Source: Acanthococcus lagerstroemiae (taxonomy: Eukaryota; Arthropoda; Insecta; Hemiptera; Eriococcidae). From it: a stretch of 64,000 nucleotides of DNA. The translations under genes were made by a program, and so were the position numbers. The DNA is taken from the NCBI GenBank assembly GCA_031841125.1, contig CM063109.1, positions 68,082,914 to 68,146,913 of the forward strand, written 5' to 3'. Below are positions 35,960 to 49,265 of the stretch, piece by piece. The notes beneath the pieces were generated by a model. It was given only the letters and a program-made list of their open reading frames with translations, was not told the origin of the DNA and did not search any database. Each line of letters starts with the position of its first letter. Position 1 is the stretch's first letter.

Positions 35960-37064
35960 TCCTCCTCTGTGGACGAAGATGGTGGCCCTTGGTGGGGCAG
36001 GGAGTTAAGATGAGTAAGAGGACCTGGTGGAGTAGAAAGTCCTTGGTAAGAGAGGGACCCGGCAGAGAAATGGCCATGGTGCAGGAGGGGCTGGTGGCGG
36101 GGTGTGGTCTGGAGGGTTAAGGGCTCTTGGGGGAGGGGTGATCATGGTTGTGAGAGCTCCTGGGTGGATCGCCAGGGATCTTCAAGGGGGTTGGAGGACC
36201 ATAGTGAGGACAGGGCCGTGAAGGGAGATAAAGCCCAAGGGGTAGTGGTGGGTGAGGGGTCCCCATGGTGGAGGAAATCTTTGGTAGGGGAGGGTGATTA
36301 TTGAGGAAGGATGAGGTAGTGGTGGGTGAGGGTCCTGGAGGGGCAGTAAAACCTTGGTAGATAAAGGCCCAGTGGTATAAGAGATACTCATGGTGGAGAA
36401 GGGAGCTCCTGAAGAGGAGGAAAACCACGGTGGTGGCGGGGACTGAAGCGGGAGATAAAGGCCCCGAGTGGAGGGGGTAATGATGAGTAAGAGGTCCTGG
36501 TGGAGGAGGAAGTCCTTGGTGAGAGAGGCGGCCGGGAAGGCGAATGAAGGCCATGGTGCAGAAGGTTCTGGTCCCGGGGAGGTGGTCTTGAAGGGAAGGG
36601 TTCTCGTGGGGAGGGGTGGTCATGGTGGTGGAAGCTCCTGTTCGGAGGACCAGGGGACCTTCGTGGTGGTTGAGCGAGGAGGCCGTAGGGTGATGGAGTC
36701 GCGGAAGGGAAAGGCTGTAGAGAGGGACTAAGGCCGCCATTGGGGAGGTTGTAGTGATGGGTGAAGAGGTCTTGGTTGGGGTGTGGTACGTGAACAGAAA
36801 TGAAGGTCATAGTGGTGTGGGGTGGTCGAAGGACATAGTCCTAATGGAGGGCACTTGGGATGGAAGAGGGTGATCGGGGGTGACTAGGTGGAGGACTGGG
36901 TGATGATCGGAGGGATGAACGGAGGGTGCCACGTGGGGGAGAAGCTGTGGATGGAGACGGTCATAGAGCGAGGGAGAAGAAGCGCTGAGTAAGGCCGGCA
37001 CGAGCGAAGCGAGTGACGGTGGGGGCGTTGGGCCGCGAAGCGGCCAGGGGGCAAAGCCCCCTAG
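35960..37064 (+). mobile_element. Helitron, non-autonomous, 3' portion
   Basis: The 3' end carries two hairpins in series, GGCCGCGAAGCGGCC (37031-37045) and GGGGGCAAAGCCCCC (37047-37061), ending CTAG at 37061-37064 followed by T, as expected for Helitron termini. Upstream is GAGCGAAGCGAGTGAC. The body is strongly G-rich on this strand and aligns by eye with 45.4-45.9 kb. No Rep or helicase frame exists. The 5' end was not found; TCTCTCTATATT at about 35886 is only a weak candidate. Confidence 0.7.
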
Positions 37065-38140
37065 TCTGTCTTAAAAGCCTAGGAAACAGAAAACCCACAT
37101 AACGCAATACTTCAGTATAGGCTTTATGGGGCTAAATGTCACTTTTGTAGGATTTTTATTATTCTGTGAAGTTCAGTCAATAGTACAGATGCATATTTTA
37201 CCTAGAATCGCTTTCTTACCATCACAGCTTTCAATCCCAGAAGATTTTCTCGCTGTCCCTGCCCCTGCTTCTAACCACACCTCACGAATGAGATATTTTC
37301 TCGTGTCTGATTGTGTATTAGAACCGAATTGTAATAGTGGATAATTTGAACTCGGTATAAGAACAATAATGATATCGCTACATCAGCTCTGGGGGTTCCG
37401 AAGCATCCAAATTCATTTTGGTGTAAATTTACAACCTATGGCATAGAGGGAGAAGGTGAGGTTCAAAACTGTCAGAAAATGTCAATATTGGATTATGATG
37501 TCCTTTATTTTTTGACTTTTTTTTTTCAGATCCTTTAATTTTGGTTTATCGACAGATGCCGCAAAAAAAACTATAGAGCAGTTTTTCATTAAATCAGATG
37601 AAAGGAGTACTATAAGCCCCCTGCCCTTCTTATAAAAAATTACGTGGAATTTAAACTTTTTGAATTCTTTTTTTTTTCTCAGCCCGTATCAACGCTAAAA
37701 ATATTTGCATATGGGTTTTGTAATAGCAGTTTCTTTAAATATAAAATTGTTTGACTCCCGAATTTGAGTCTATGGGCTTTGAGAGAACTCCAAAATGGTG
37801 TGTGGTAGCGGGGCTGAAAAATAAAATAGAAAGTGGAAGTTGATTCATAAATTTTTCAAGTCAGTGAGGTTATACTTTCTCTGTCGACCTCCTCAGCCGC
37901 CACCAAAGGGGCTTGAGGCTTGTTCCGCGATTTTACTGGATTTATAGGCTTTTAAGGTTGCTGAATCCAATTTCTAGAGTAATTTCTACCCATTAATTAT
38001 TATTAAGATTTGATCCTCTCTAATCTGGTCTCAAAATTACTCCCGGGTTCGAGTTCAGTGATCGGAAAACCCATAAACCGTAAATGAAATACCTTATCAA
38101 AAATAATGATTTTATCCGAAACCGCCTTATCTTTCACTCC
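37065..38140. other. Unassigned stretch
   Basis: AT-rich, with several G and C runs. Some short blocks recall the 121-bp array. No gene seen. Confidence 0.3.
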
Positions 38141-38470
38141 TCTTCCCTTTGGTAGCATTTCGAGGGGTCGAATGTAAGAACTGTCCTCAAAATCGAATTC
38201 ACCTATCTCGGAAACTAATAGAATGAGTACAGTCTCGAAAAACGACTATTAATAAGTCACAATCCTCTTGGATGAATACGAAATGCTCAAATAGAGAAAC
38301 TAACCTCATATCTGAATTCAGCGACCTGAAAGCTTATGAATCGCCTTTCAACTCGAATTTCATTTTCAGTCCTCCTACCCCCCCCCACACTCCCCCTTTG
38401 GGAGCTCCCCCGAGGTCATCGACTGACATCTTGGAGACAAATATTTTCATATTCAAAGTATATTCAAGCA
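38140..38470. repeat. Diverged relatives of the 121-bp repeat
   Basis: GAATGTAAGAACTG, ATCGAATTCACC and TCTGAATTCAGCGACCTG blocks follow each other as in the array at 960-2154. About two units are present. Confidence 0.45.
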
Positions 38471-38576
38471 CCTTCACCCTGTAGGGATGTAAGTAGCTAC
38501 ACCCAATTTTCTCAACTTCCGTGATAGCATCAACATAATAATGAAAAGGGATTATTAACTAGCTTTAGAAATCTAT

Positions 38577-38835
38577 AATTGAGGAGTGGTTTTCCAAACT
38601 GCCCTAATTCCATTTTTACAAATGTTGGGAAATTGAAAAAAAAAACAGTTCCCTGCGTTAACTTGGTAACACTGAAACCTAGATTTTCAGTGCATAGAAT
38701 ACAGAAAAAATAGGTAGATTTTCGGTACGATTGTTGCCTACAAACACAGTACACCACTTGGGCTGCTAGGTAGCGCTGCTAACTCAATTTTAGCAAAAGT
38801 GGAATTAGGGCAGTTTGGAAAACCACTCCTCAATT
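38577..38835. mobile_element. MITE with identical 36-bp inverted ends
   Basis: The left arm 38577-38612 (AATTGAGGAGTGGTTTTCCA...) is repeated exactly in reverse at 38800-38835. The total length is 259 bp. Matching peptides read from both arms are an artefact of the inverted repeat. Confidence 0.8.
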
Positions 38836-41800
38836 GCACTTCTATATTATATTTTTTTGATATGTCCTGTTGTACCCCTGCCCCTACACAGGTTACTCAG
38901 TTTTCATACTGGAGTCATAGTATAATATTAAAACCAAATTTGGTATCTCTAATAACCAAATACATATGTGACATCAATATTGTATCTTTTGACAACTTTA
39001 ATCATCGCCTCCGATCTCGATATGCCATCATTTTTAACTTTGTGTTAAATCCTCATCAGAAATTAAGTTGGCGACTTCAAAACCCTCAAAGTTGATACAT
39101 TAATTTCAGAGTTAACTAGTTAAACTTCGAGAAAAAATTTTTAAAGTTACGTTTGCCCCCTATAGGGCCTGGGTTGGATTATTATATTATAAGAACTTAC
39201 TTTAAAAACCCTCTTTTCAGGGCGCTCAAGACAAATACGACAAATTACAAGGAACCATTTTTATATATAATTTAACGCAGATTAATTTTGTGTTTTACTC
39301 TTTTAGTGTAGAACTTACCGGCCGAGGAGCTATTAAGGAAAAACTGAGAAAAGAGTAATTTATTTCCCCTGGAGGAGGGAGAGCAACATGGCTGCCGATG
39401 GCGACCGCAACTCTTGCAATATTCTGTACGGTCCTATCTAAAGATGTATCAAGTGGCACCTTTTCTTCGCAAAATGCAGGGTACTACCCCCTCTTCAGTC
39501 ATTGCAACTGGCATCCAGATTGCGTAAATCAAGGAGAACAGTATTGACCTCTAAGCAGCTAAAAATCTTCTCCCTTCTCGGTCAATTCTTCCATCTATAT
39601 GCTGGTTATTGCATATGACGTTGTTACATGCTTCTTGCTTCAAATATATTTGCAACATTTGTGACTGCCTGGAAAATTAGGATTGGCAAGTGGACCCATT
39701 CCATACGAATACTTTGTATAATATATTTAATGAATTATTCAGCAGCATTAAAATATGGGACTACGTCTGAAGAAACGATTTATTTTTAAATTTTCAACTC
39801 GTATTCTTCATAACTTTTGATTTAAATAATGGAAAAACTGTGTCACAGTAATTCAATTGTCCTGTCAGTTCTACATGTAAACAATTCAGCATTACAAAAC
39901 TCGCACCCTGGTACTTTACAAATATATGCCCGTATAAAAATCCTATAAACTTTTTTCATAATACGCACGCAACACCTTTTCAGAACACACATGCTTCCTT
40001 TTTTCAGTTCAACTTCTCGTTTTCTCGCTTCCAATTTCCTTTTTCTTTTTACTTCGCTTTTCCGTTTTTCCTTTTTTTGAATGAATGCACTTACTTTCAC
40101 GCATTATTGGTAGCTTTCATAAAACGGAATACGTTATTCTATTTTTGGTTACTCACGCTGATGATTGATTTTGCAGTTCTTGAATTCTGAATAGCAAATA
40201 ATATTATACTATACAATAAAATCCGAAATTGGATTGCATGTCAGCATTGTCGTAGTTTTGAGAACCATTACTGATATTTGGAGGAAGTTGACAGACCAGA
40301 AACGAAATTACAGGGTAACTGTGGGGGTTTAAGTATCCTTCCCCTGTAAAAAATTTGACCAAGGCGTCACAATTCAAACTCTCGAAGTTCCATCCAGTTT
40401 CAGAACCCTGTAACCGAGTGAGTAAAGTAAATTTACTCGCTGCCCACCAATTTTCGGGATGTATGGCAGTGTGATGCTGTGCCCTGCAGAAAAAAATCTC
40501 AGGCCACTCGCGTACTTCTCATAGTCTCGATTTACACTAGTAATACGATAAGGCAATGAGAATGATTTACCTCACAGCCGTGAAGATGATGATAAAATAA
40601 ATCTGATCGGCTCAAAAAAGTGTAGAACATGCCGAAAGAATTCAAATAAAAATTTGAATTAATGAACACTGGAGTTGCATTTTCGATAAAAAAGGTTGAT
40701 GGCCCATTTCGAGTTCGTTGTCTGCTACGGAAAAGTACTTCTACGAATCTATGCGACTGAATATCTCTTGAAGAAATCCAAAGGAAGTATGACACTTCCC
40801 TCCCTAAGGAAGAAAGACATACCCACCGTAAACCGTACGTAAACAACAGCAGTTTGATGCTGCTGAGAAACGACTCTTTCTTGAAATTAAGCCGATGAAA
40901 TGGTGATTTTTCTGAGCACATTTTGAATAAAATATATTTTTTCGTCCCTTACTGATATGTGGTCATTTAAGAGAAACACTAGAGCCGGCGAAAGTCCAGT
41001 TGCACTGAAGCACGTGAACCAGGTGGAAAAATCCATATATTTTTTTAATTCAATTTTTTAAAACTTATCGGTACTTATTGAAAGTTTTTTTATGTTTCAA
41101 TTTTCTTGGGAGGTGGCTTCAGGGTTCCTTATGTAAAAGTTTTTTATACCTGCACCAGATGAGAAAATAAAAGATATAGCCGGCCCTGGGAAACATTGTT
41201 TGTACTTAGTACTACATTGGGAAAAAAAATTCAACAGCAGTGGCCTGTAACTATAGTAGAATTTTTTTCCAACTGGTTGAGTCACAAAAATCGATTTTCA
41301 CTTTTTCAAATAAAATAACGCTGCTCTCCAAGACACATCGACTGTTGCACTTGAAATGGTATAAAATCAAATACTAAGCTTCGAAATGAACTTACAATTT
41401 TTTTGTTTAGTTGAAACGGGAAGACTTAACCTGCTCACAAGGGTGGTCCAAAATATATGACGACTTTCGAAGTATTTTGCTCCCAGTAGCTAAACTTGTT
41501 TCTTTTAGTATAAAAATCTACCATCCATACTTTTTATGAAATCGAATAATTCTGAGGAAGTCCCGTTGAGGCAGTCAAGTTTAACTTAGAATTCCCCATG
41601 TAAAGATGTCTGCAATTTTGCTTCCAAAGCTTTCAAAACATCGAGTTCGGTCAAAATAATTGATTTTGGTATAAAAAATCGTTTACATTTGTGCATGATG
41701 GGAGTACCTACCGAAAATTTTGAGAAAAAAAATTAATGTACAGGTTAGAGCTGTCAAAAGTAGATGACATTTCTTAACAATTTAAATCGATTTTTTAAAC

Positions 41801-44800
41801 TCTTTCTTATCGATTTAAATCGATAATTTTAATTTTCTGAAGTATTTCCACCTTTTTGTTTAGAGCGATGCTCCTTGCCCGATGATGCTGCATTATAAAT
41901 TTAAGTTATTAACAATCACCGTTGCAAATCCTTACAATCAGCAAAAACGACAAACAAATTACCTGATTCTGTAGTATTTTGGTAGATATTGAACAATTTT
42001 CCCAGATTATTCATCTCAATGTTACACATAAAACGACAGAGGTTAAAAATTGAAGGAAAATCGATAAGGATCGATAATTCGAGAATCCTTATTGCAATAA
42101 GATAAACATCAATTGTTATCAATTTTTTGACATTCCTAGTAAAGGTTAATGACTTGTGTTGAATTTAGGGTAAAAGTACATTTTTTTATGAACTTTGAAC
42201 AATGCAAACCAGATAAACCGAATTAAAGCATGAAAAAGATTGTCTACTCGAATTTCAAAAACGCTAAATCGTCAGCTTATTATAAAACCTTCTAAGTGCC
42301 ATTATGCAAATTTTACAGGAGAGACAAAGAACATTGAGGAGGGCCATTTATTCAAATGTTAAACTTTTTTTTGTTCATTCCTTTTTAAAAAATTTTGGTC
42401 TTAGAATGTTTTGGCTTTTATCACAGGATACGGTACAATCACTTCTATCTCATTCAAGAAAAAAGTCATTTCGCCAAAATTGGCATTAGAAGGTTTTATA
42501 TTTAAGCTGACGTAAAATTTTTTGATACAAAAACTCCGGTTTTGAAAGCTTTACTGAACGGACAGGATCTAAAAATTATTGGTAGTCAAGTATATCAAAA
42601 ATGATGTGTTTGGAATCGTCTGTTTCGTTTAATATTGCATATTTTGTCATGGGGAGTCCTAGAGTGGGCTAAATTTGACCCTACCCCGTGGGACCCCTCA
42701 GAATTATTTGATTTTAAAAAAAGGTATTGACTGATGAGTTTTTAGACCAAAAGGAACAGTGTAGCCCCTGGAAGTAAAACATTTCAGAAGTCGCCGAATT
42801 TTGGACGTGTCTTTACTGTTTACGTATAATTTACCTTTGTATCATCATAGTTTTGAATTTATTTATCCTTCAGTATCAAACTAGTTATGCAGTAAAATTA
42901 TTCAAGAAGCACAAGAAAACGTGTAAAATAGGTCAAGTCAAAAAAATATGCTTAAAATAGGTGAAGTCCAATAAAGAGGTTTAGATCAGGGAAAGTCAAC
43001 TCTTTTTTCTGATTTTCAATCATTCAGTAAGTGTGACGGCGATTAGAATTTCAGCGGACCATAAGGTTCCAAATCGCTGAGACTATTTTTCCATCAAATA
43101 TTCCAGCGCTCATGCAGTAAAGTTAAACGTGAAACTTTTTTTCATCTCCTGAAAATCTGATGAAATGTAACTATGACTTAGCCTTTCAGAAAAAAATTCA
43201 GTTGTAGGCAGTTCTTAGGAGCGGAGATTGATTCCTTCAATTCGTTAAGTTTCAAACTATCTGGCAACATATCTCACTCTAAACTTGTAAATTTGGACTT
43301 AGACCGTTTTGAAAAAAACAAATTTCAATCCCTCTAATGTAACAGTTTGCTAACTTTTTTTATCTTCGTTGCGGAAATTCTCGAAGCACTTGCACTTATA
43401 TTTGCCAACGACTGTCATGCTCGAAGCCGATTTAGGTTTTCACGTTTCCATGCATTGAAAGCTCTAGTGTCATATGTACTCTTACAACCCTCTGACGTCT
43501 TTCAACCACTAAATTGCTTTTTCTCAAATCCAACGATCCGTGCGCCCGTAGTCGGAATGATTATTTCAAAATCAGCTACCCTGATTATAATCGTATACGA
43601 CGCACGTGTCGTATTTTTCTCGTTTTCCTAAAGTATAAAAACGAGTTCCTCCGACTCGGGCATGCAAAATCCCGGTGAAAATAAACTTAATAAACGAGCT
43701 TTGAGACTTTCTCGCGGGTCTCCTCATTCTTTCCTGCTTATGTTAGCAATTCTTTGTCGCCTCGTTTAACGAATTTGTGTGTGTGTGGGTGTGTATAAAT
43801 GTACGCTGCTTCCGTCATTCCAAAAACTCTTTTACCTTCGTTCTAGATTTTCCTAATTTGCTCTTTCAAAGGCGTCAGTGCGAGTGTTCTCAAATTTATC
43901 CACTCCGTACCGCAATCGAGTCCGGATCGGATACCTCTCGGTGTAGACCGGAATTCGGTTTTATTTCAAAATTCCAAAGATCCCCGGAGTTGACGCCAAC
44001 ATGAATGACTTTTAATAACAGTAATTTTAATCGCAAAGAATATACGAAATTCGAGGCACGCGAGGGTGATAAAGAACGGGGCGGAGCAGGAGTTCACTTT
44101 TTTTTTGGTTCAAAATGAACTTTTTACACGCCACTGACGCTACCGCGATAACGGATCCCCACGATACTGTCACCGACAATAATTGATCGTGCCGAGGAAA
44201 TTAAATTTATCTGAAAATGTTACAAGCGGATGAAAATATTATTTATGCATCATTCAGTTGCTCCGTAAATGAGCTAGCCAGACTCCCTCAATATGGTGGC
44301 GACCGGTGACCGGCGACAAACAGACCACTCATTTTCCTCCATCAACAAGTTGGCGCCTGAATTCAGTTTTAGCGAAAATTTTCACCATAAATTTGGTCAT
44401 TATGTTCTCGGCAATAAGTTTCAACTTTTTCCCCCAGTTTTTCGTCTGTCCGGCGGCGGTTCTGAACGCTCGCTAATTTTTCACGTACTTTGAGGTCCCC
44501 TCGTTGAGAATGTAAATTAGGGAGTCGGGTTCAACATCGAGATCTGTGTTAGCTTCCGACTGCCGTTTGTTATGTAGGATTTCAGTTTTACAATAAAAAT
44601 ATTATTCTGTTTCGGTTCGCCGCTTTGTCCGTTCTGATTTTGAGTGCTCACTTTATGTAGAAACAATGTCTTTCGACCAGTAGGTTACGGCTCTCCACTT
44701 TTTTCTCCTCTGCGTTAATCTTTTCATCTTTGAGAAGGATTTACACATTGTATCCTTTATTTTCTGCTCTTCATAGCTCATTCTGTGCCTTCCTGTTCAG

Positions 44801-44888
44801 TTTTTCCCCTCGACACCATTCCCTCTAGCAATAATTAGCAACATCCCTGGATGTCATATATTACGACCTATCATTTTAACTCTCCTCT
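38836..44888. other. Long unassigned stretch
   Basis: No gene call. A hAT-like end (GCCGGCCCTG) lies near 41181 without a partner. The 43.3-44.6 kb part is closer to average base composition and may be unique or regulatory DNA. Confidence 0.3.
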
Positions 44889-45089
44889 TCTCTGTATATA
44901 CTAAAAAAGTAAAATTCGGCGCCGTCGCCGCCACCTCCGGGAGAAAAAAAAAGCACTGCAGGTTGCCTACCTAAAAATCGGAAAAATTGCAGGGGCAGAT
45001 CAGCTACTTTCAAGGACATAATCTGTTCTAACATAAAAGTTCTCCAAGTTTTAACACATAACCGACATAATATAAGTCATAAAAAGACA
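44889..45089 (+). mobile_element. Helitron 5' end fragment A
   Basis: TCTCTGTATATACTAAAAAA followed by GTAAAAT and a GCCGTCGCCGCC block matches the two further 5' ends downstream. The rest of this copy is lost and AGACATAA-type sequence follows. Confidence 0.6.
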
Positions 45090-46273
45090 TCTCTCTGTAT
45101 ACTAAAAAAGTAAAATCCGCCGTCGCCATCACCGCCATCACCATCTCCGGAAGACAAAAAAAAACACAAACACTGCGGGTTGCCTACCCTACCCCTTAAT
45201 TGCTTATTTCTCCAGGGGTAGCCTACCCTCGGGAGGGTCCGCCGTCTGCGGACTGCCTACCCTGCCCCACTAATTACTTTTTTCTCCAAGGGTAGCCTAC
45301 CCCTAGGAGGTAGTTCATGTTGGAGGGAGCTTCAGAATGAGGCGGAGATCCATGAGGGGCATGGCCTCAGGAGAGGGGATAAAGCCCCTGGGTGGGTGGA
45401 ATGGTGAGTAAGAAGTCCTGGTGGAGGAGGAAGTTCTGGCTGAAAGAGGGACCGGGGAGAGAAATGAAAGCCATGGTGTTGGAGGGGCTGGTGGCGGGGG
45501 TCTGAAAGGGGAAGGGTGGTCATGGTGGTAGGAGCTCCTGAGTGGAGGACCAGGGGATCTTCGAGGGAGTTGGGACGAGGAGGCCGCAGAGAAGGAGCAG
45601 TGAAAGGGGAAGGCTGTAGCGAGGGATTAAGGCCACAATTGGGGAGAACGTAGTGATGGGTGAAGAGGTCTTAGTGAGGGCGTGGTACGTGAACAGAAAT
45701 GAAGGCCATAGTCGTGTGGGGGTGGTCCGGGGGACGTGGTCCTAATGGAGGAGGGCATTTGGGGTGGAAGAGGGTGATCGGGTGGACTAGGTGAAGGACT
45801 GGGTGATGATCGGAGGGATGAACGGAGGGTGCCATGTGGGGGAGAAGCTGTTGATGGAGAAAGTCATGGAGCGAGGGAGAGGATAATGTGAAGAGATTAA
45901 GGCCCAGGTGGTGGAGGTCGGTTGTGGTGGTCGATGATTGTAGAGGTGAGGAGGAAGCCCAATGGAGAGGGTAGAGTTCGCAGGGGGGGATACTGCGGAG
46001 GTAAAAAACTATGGGGTGGGCATTGAAGCCTCTGGTAGATTATGGCCGGTGTCGGGGAAGAGTTTGTGGCTGAGGAGGGCTGCGATTGTTGAAGTGTGAC
46101 CGTGGAGCGGGAGAGCAACCGTGGTGAACGAAGGGGTCGTGGTGGAGGAGAAGGTTCGTGATGAATAAAGGATGGAAGGGGGAGTTCATGGTGGAAGATT
46201 AGGGACCGCTGATAGAGGAGGAGCAAAAGAAGCCCAAAGCAAACCTCAACTCAGGAATAAAAGTTTCAGATCA
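45090..46273 (+). mobile_element. Helitron B, 3' end missing
   Basis: The 5' end TCTCTCTGTATACTAAAAAA is preceded by A. The CCGCC-rich head, the GGTTGCCTACCC blocks and the G-rich body follow. The body stops at the 5' end of Helitron C after CAGGAATAAAAGTTTC, without hairpin or CTAG. The region 45.42-45.9 aligns with 36.48-36.98 kb. Confidence 0.65.
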
Positions 46274-46922
46274 TCTCTATATACTAAAAAAGTAAAATCC
46301 ACCGCCGCCACCGCCACCATCACCACCTCCGGGAGGAAAAAAGCACTGCGGGTTGCCTACCCTGCCCCTTAATTACTCATTTCTCCTGGGGTAGCCTACC
46401 CTCGGGAGGATCCGCCGCCTGCAGATTGCCTACCCTGCCCCACTAATTGCTCATTTGTCCAAGGGCAGCCAACCCCTAGGAGGTGGTTCATAGTGGAGGA
46501 AGCTCCAGAATGGGGAGGAGATCCATGGGGGGCGTGACCTCAGGAGAGGGATAAAGGCCTTCGGGATGGTGGGGGTAATGGTGAGTAAGAGGTCCTGGTG
46601 GAGAAGGAAGTCCTGGGTGAAAGAGGGACCGAGGAGAGAAATAAAAGCCGTGGTGCGGGAGGGGCTGGTGGCGGGGGTCTGAAAGGGGAAGGGTGGTCAT
46701 GGTGGTGGGAGCTCCTGAGTGGAGGAAAAGATGGAAGGGGGTTCATGGTGAAAGATTGAGGACCGCTGATAGAGGGGGAGCAAAAGAAGCCCAAAGCAAA
46801 CCTCAACTCAGGAACAAAAGTTTTTGACCAAACACTGAGGACTGTGGTGGTCGGACGAGGTGCGAAGCGAGTGACAACGTGGGGGCTGGGCCGCGAAGCG
46901 GCCAGGGGGCGAAGCTGCCTAG
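46274..46922 (+). mobile_element. Helitron C, complete non-autonomous copy
   Basis: It starts TCTCTATATACTAAAAAAG after an A, and ends with GGCCGCGAAGCGGCC (46889-46903), an imperfect second hairpin and CTAG (46919-46922) followed by T. The A|TC...CTAG|T junctions fit Helitron insertion between A and T. The length is 649 bp and there is no protein. It shares its head and tail with Helitron B. Confidence 0.8.
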
Positions 46923-48980
46923 TATTAATTAAATACTACAAACAAAAGAAAGAAAAAAAATAGACCCCTTCCCAAAGAAAGAATTTGGCGAATGAACATG
47001 CATCAATCAAACAGTACCAGTTACGCAACCACGTCGGGGATCTGACATAACCTGACATAGTCGGTATGTTTTTTCCGGAGGAGGTAAAGGAAGGACTTTT
47101 CATTCTGTCGAGGAGGAGGACTTTTTCAAAATAAAAAAATAAGGCATAATAAAATAAATACAGAGATGAAATATTATGCGTATTAGCGGAATTTTTCCCC
47201 TGTGGGGGCGGATGGGAAAGTTAGGTTCTCAGTGGTATTGTCGGGGAGGGGTCAAGGGAGTTTACTGGGCCCCCTTGCAATGTCGTCAAATAGTGGTTTT
47301 TCTAATTTTAGTACCCCTCTAACGCCCCCCCCCCTTCGGTTGAGACCACACCTCTCTCGAACGGTTGGCTGGCTATATCACTGATACATCTGAGAAATTG
47401 AGCAGGAGTGTAGTAGAAGAGAACTGCATGCAGCGAAAGTTGGAAACATACCCTTGTGGGCTTTATAGCTGCCTAACCGGCATGCTAACTGACTCTTGGG
47501 ATAATAGATATTCCTTCGCAGTGTTTTTCAGTACTGAATTAGGCAACCTGTCTGTTTTTTTTCGCTCCTGATTCATGAAGGCGGATGAAAGCCATGTTCT
47601 CAGTATACATAAAAATATACATAAACTTCGATTAAATGGCTTCGATTCAATAAATTTCATTAGTGGATTATTTATGGAGCATTATCAATTTTAATGATCC
47701 TCTCTGGAAAGAGTGCAGGTCCATATTACCCTCTCTGTTTACATTGGCGCCAATGCACAAATAAAATGCTCCTAGTAAGCACAACTGTAAGTTTTTTGAT
47801 AGCTAGGTACTTCACCATTACTTCATCGTTCACAGAATTTCAATAATCTCCTCTCCCAATTCGAAGTAGTGAGTCTCTTGAAAAGCCGTTTTTTTCTTTT
47901 CAAGTGCACGGAACCCCAACCAAAAAGAAACCCGCGAAACGATTGAAAAATTTTAATCTCTCGTTTTTCGCGAAGTTGGAAACACTCGACTGACTTAATT
48001 ATTTTCACTTTTAACGAAGAGGAAAACTTCAATGAACAGTTTTGTGAGGCCTCCTTTCTCTTTTTTTTTTTTTATATTTGTGCGCGTTTTTCTTTACTTA
48101 GATCAGGATCTCGTTTTCTTCGCACTGTTATCAAAGACTTTTTCTCCATTTGATAAAAAGCAAGTAATGCGGAGCGTTATAATGAAAGAGAAACCAGTAG
48201 AAGCCGCACTAACCCTCATCCAAATAAATTTTCAGGTGTCGATCCAAACACTTGTATAGGAATCGATTTGGTGTTTTCGCGTGATGAAGCATTATTTTAG
48301 CTGTTTTCCTATCTTCTAGTTCAGCAATTTCAGCGTGAAAATTCCCACCGGTCCCACGCGCTCTGATGGACGTAATTTCGATTACGTAGATGTGGCCTGG
48401 CTTCTCCTCAGAATACTTCGGTTCGGATTGTTATTTCAATATCATCTGTTGTGCTATTTGGATTTTCTCATGGTTTATTTTCGTATGTCTACCGGCATAT
48501 CTGTACTCTGTACACATAATTTCAAAAAATAGATGACGTAATTTCCCGCATGATTGAAATTTCAAATTCAAATCGAGACGATTTAAGGAATTGAACAAAA
48601 TTGGCTACGGAAGAAAGCGCGAACCGTAAAACTGTCTTCGCGAATGAAAGTGAATAAGTATGAGAGGAAGAGGGGATCAAGAAAATCATATGTTAAAATG
48701 GCTCGCAAACAGAAAAATATGCGGCAAAAAATTTTGTCATTATTCAGAGCAAACATTTAGTTTAATACATTACCAGTTTTAAGGGGGAATCCGGAGTATA
48801 CCCCCTCCATTATCGTCAAAAATAGAGTATATTGTCATGTTTTCTCGTTTGCGCGCGAACGAGTGTTTTTGAGAGTCTTCATCATGAAATCCACCCTATG
48901 AGAAATTGTGATACCAGGTCTAGTTCGCTATGTTCGGCGAAAAATACCCAATACAGTGTTATCATATGAACTGACTTTGC
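46923..48980. other. Unassigned stretch
   Basis: AT-rich, with C and T runs at 47.3 and 48.06 kb. No gene or paired ends found. Confidence 0.3.
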
Positions 48981-48994
48981 AAGAATGTTATAAG

Positions 48995-49265
48995 GTGTTG
49001 TGGGACGTATGGCGATGCACGCATGCCAAAGTGGCCCCTGAGACACCGCACCCCCGGCACCGGAAACTACCCTTTCGAGCATCGCATCAGTACCGAGGGG
49101 AACGCTTTGGGGCCCGGCCCGAGCCGCCATTTCTCCTGGCCGGAACGGTGCGCGCATCCTGCCAGGGCCACCACGGGGTTCCCTACTAACCGAGGTCCGC
49201 GCTCCCAGAGCACTCGCCTGGTGTGAGACTCTTCCGATTGAAGCTCCAGCCCTTGCACTGCGGGC
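48995..49265. mobile_element. SINE-like element, long form, copy 3
   Basis: This insert of about 271 bp lies between 13-bp direct repeats, AGAATGTTATAAG, at 48982-48994 and 49266-49278. Its left 105 bp match the short copies closely. After GAGGGGAA it continues for another 160 bp of G+C-rich sequence not present in the short forms. Part of this extra segment (AGAGCACTCGCCTGGTGTG) looks tRNA-like by eye. The overlapping reading frames on both strands are not genes. Confidence 0.78.

Noticed and set aside
36117..36810. Pro/His/Ser-rich minus-strand frames of 140-207 codons
   Set aside because: They lie inside the G-rich Helitron body; strand composition removes stops, and parallel frames overlap.
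39843..40100. Lys/Arg-rich 85-codon minus-strand frame
   Set aside because: The basic part comes from a pyrimidine-rich stretch on the plus strand; no family resemblance.
40532..40921. 129-codon minus-strand frame
   Set aside because: No motif, composition like the surrounding AT-rich DNA.
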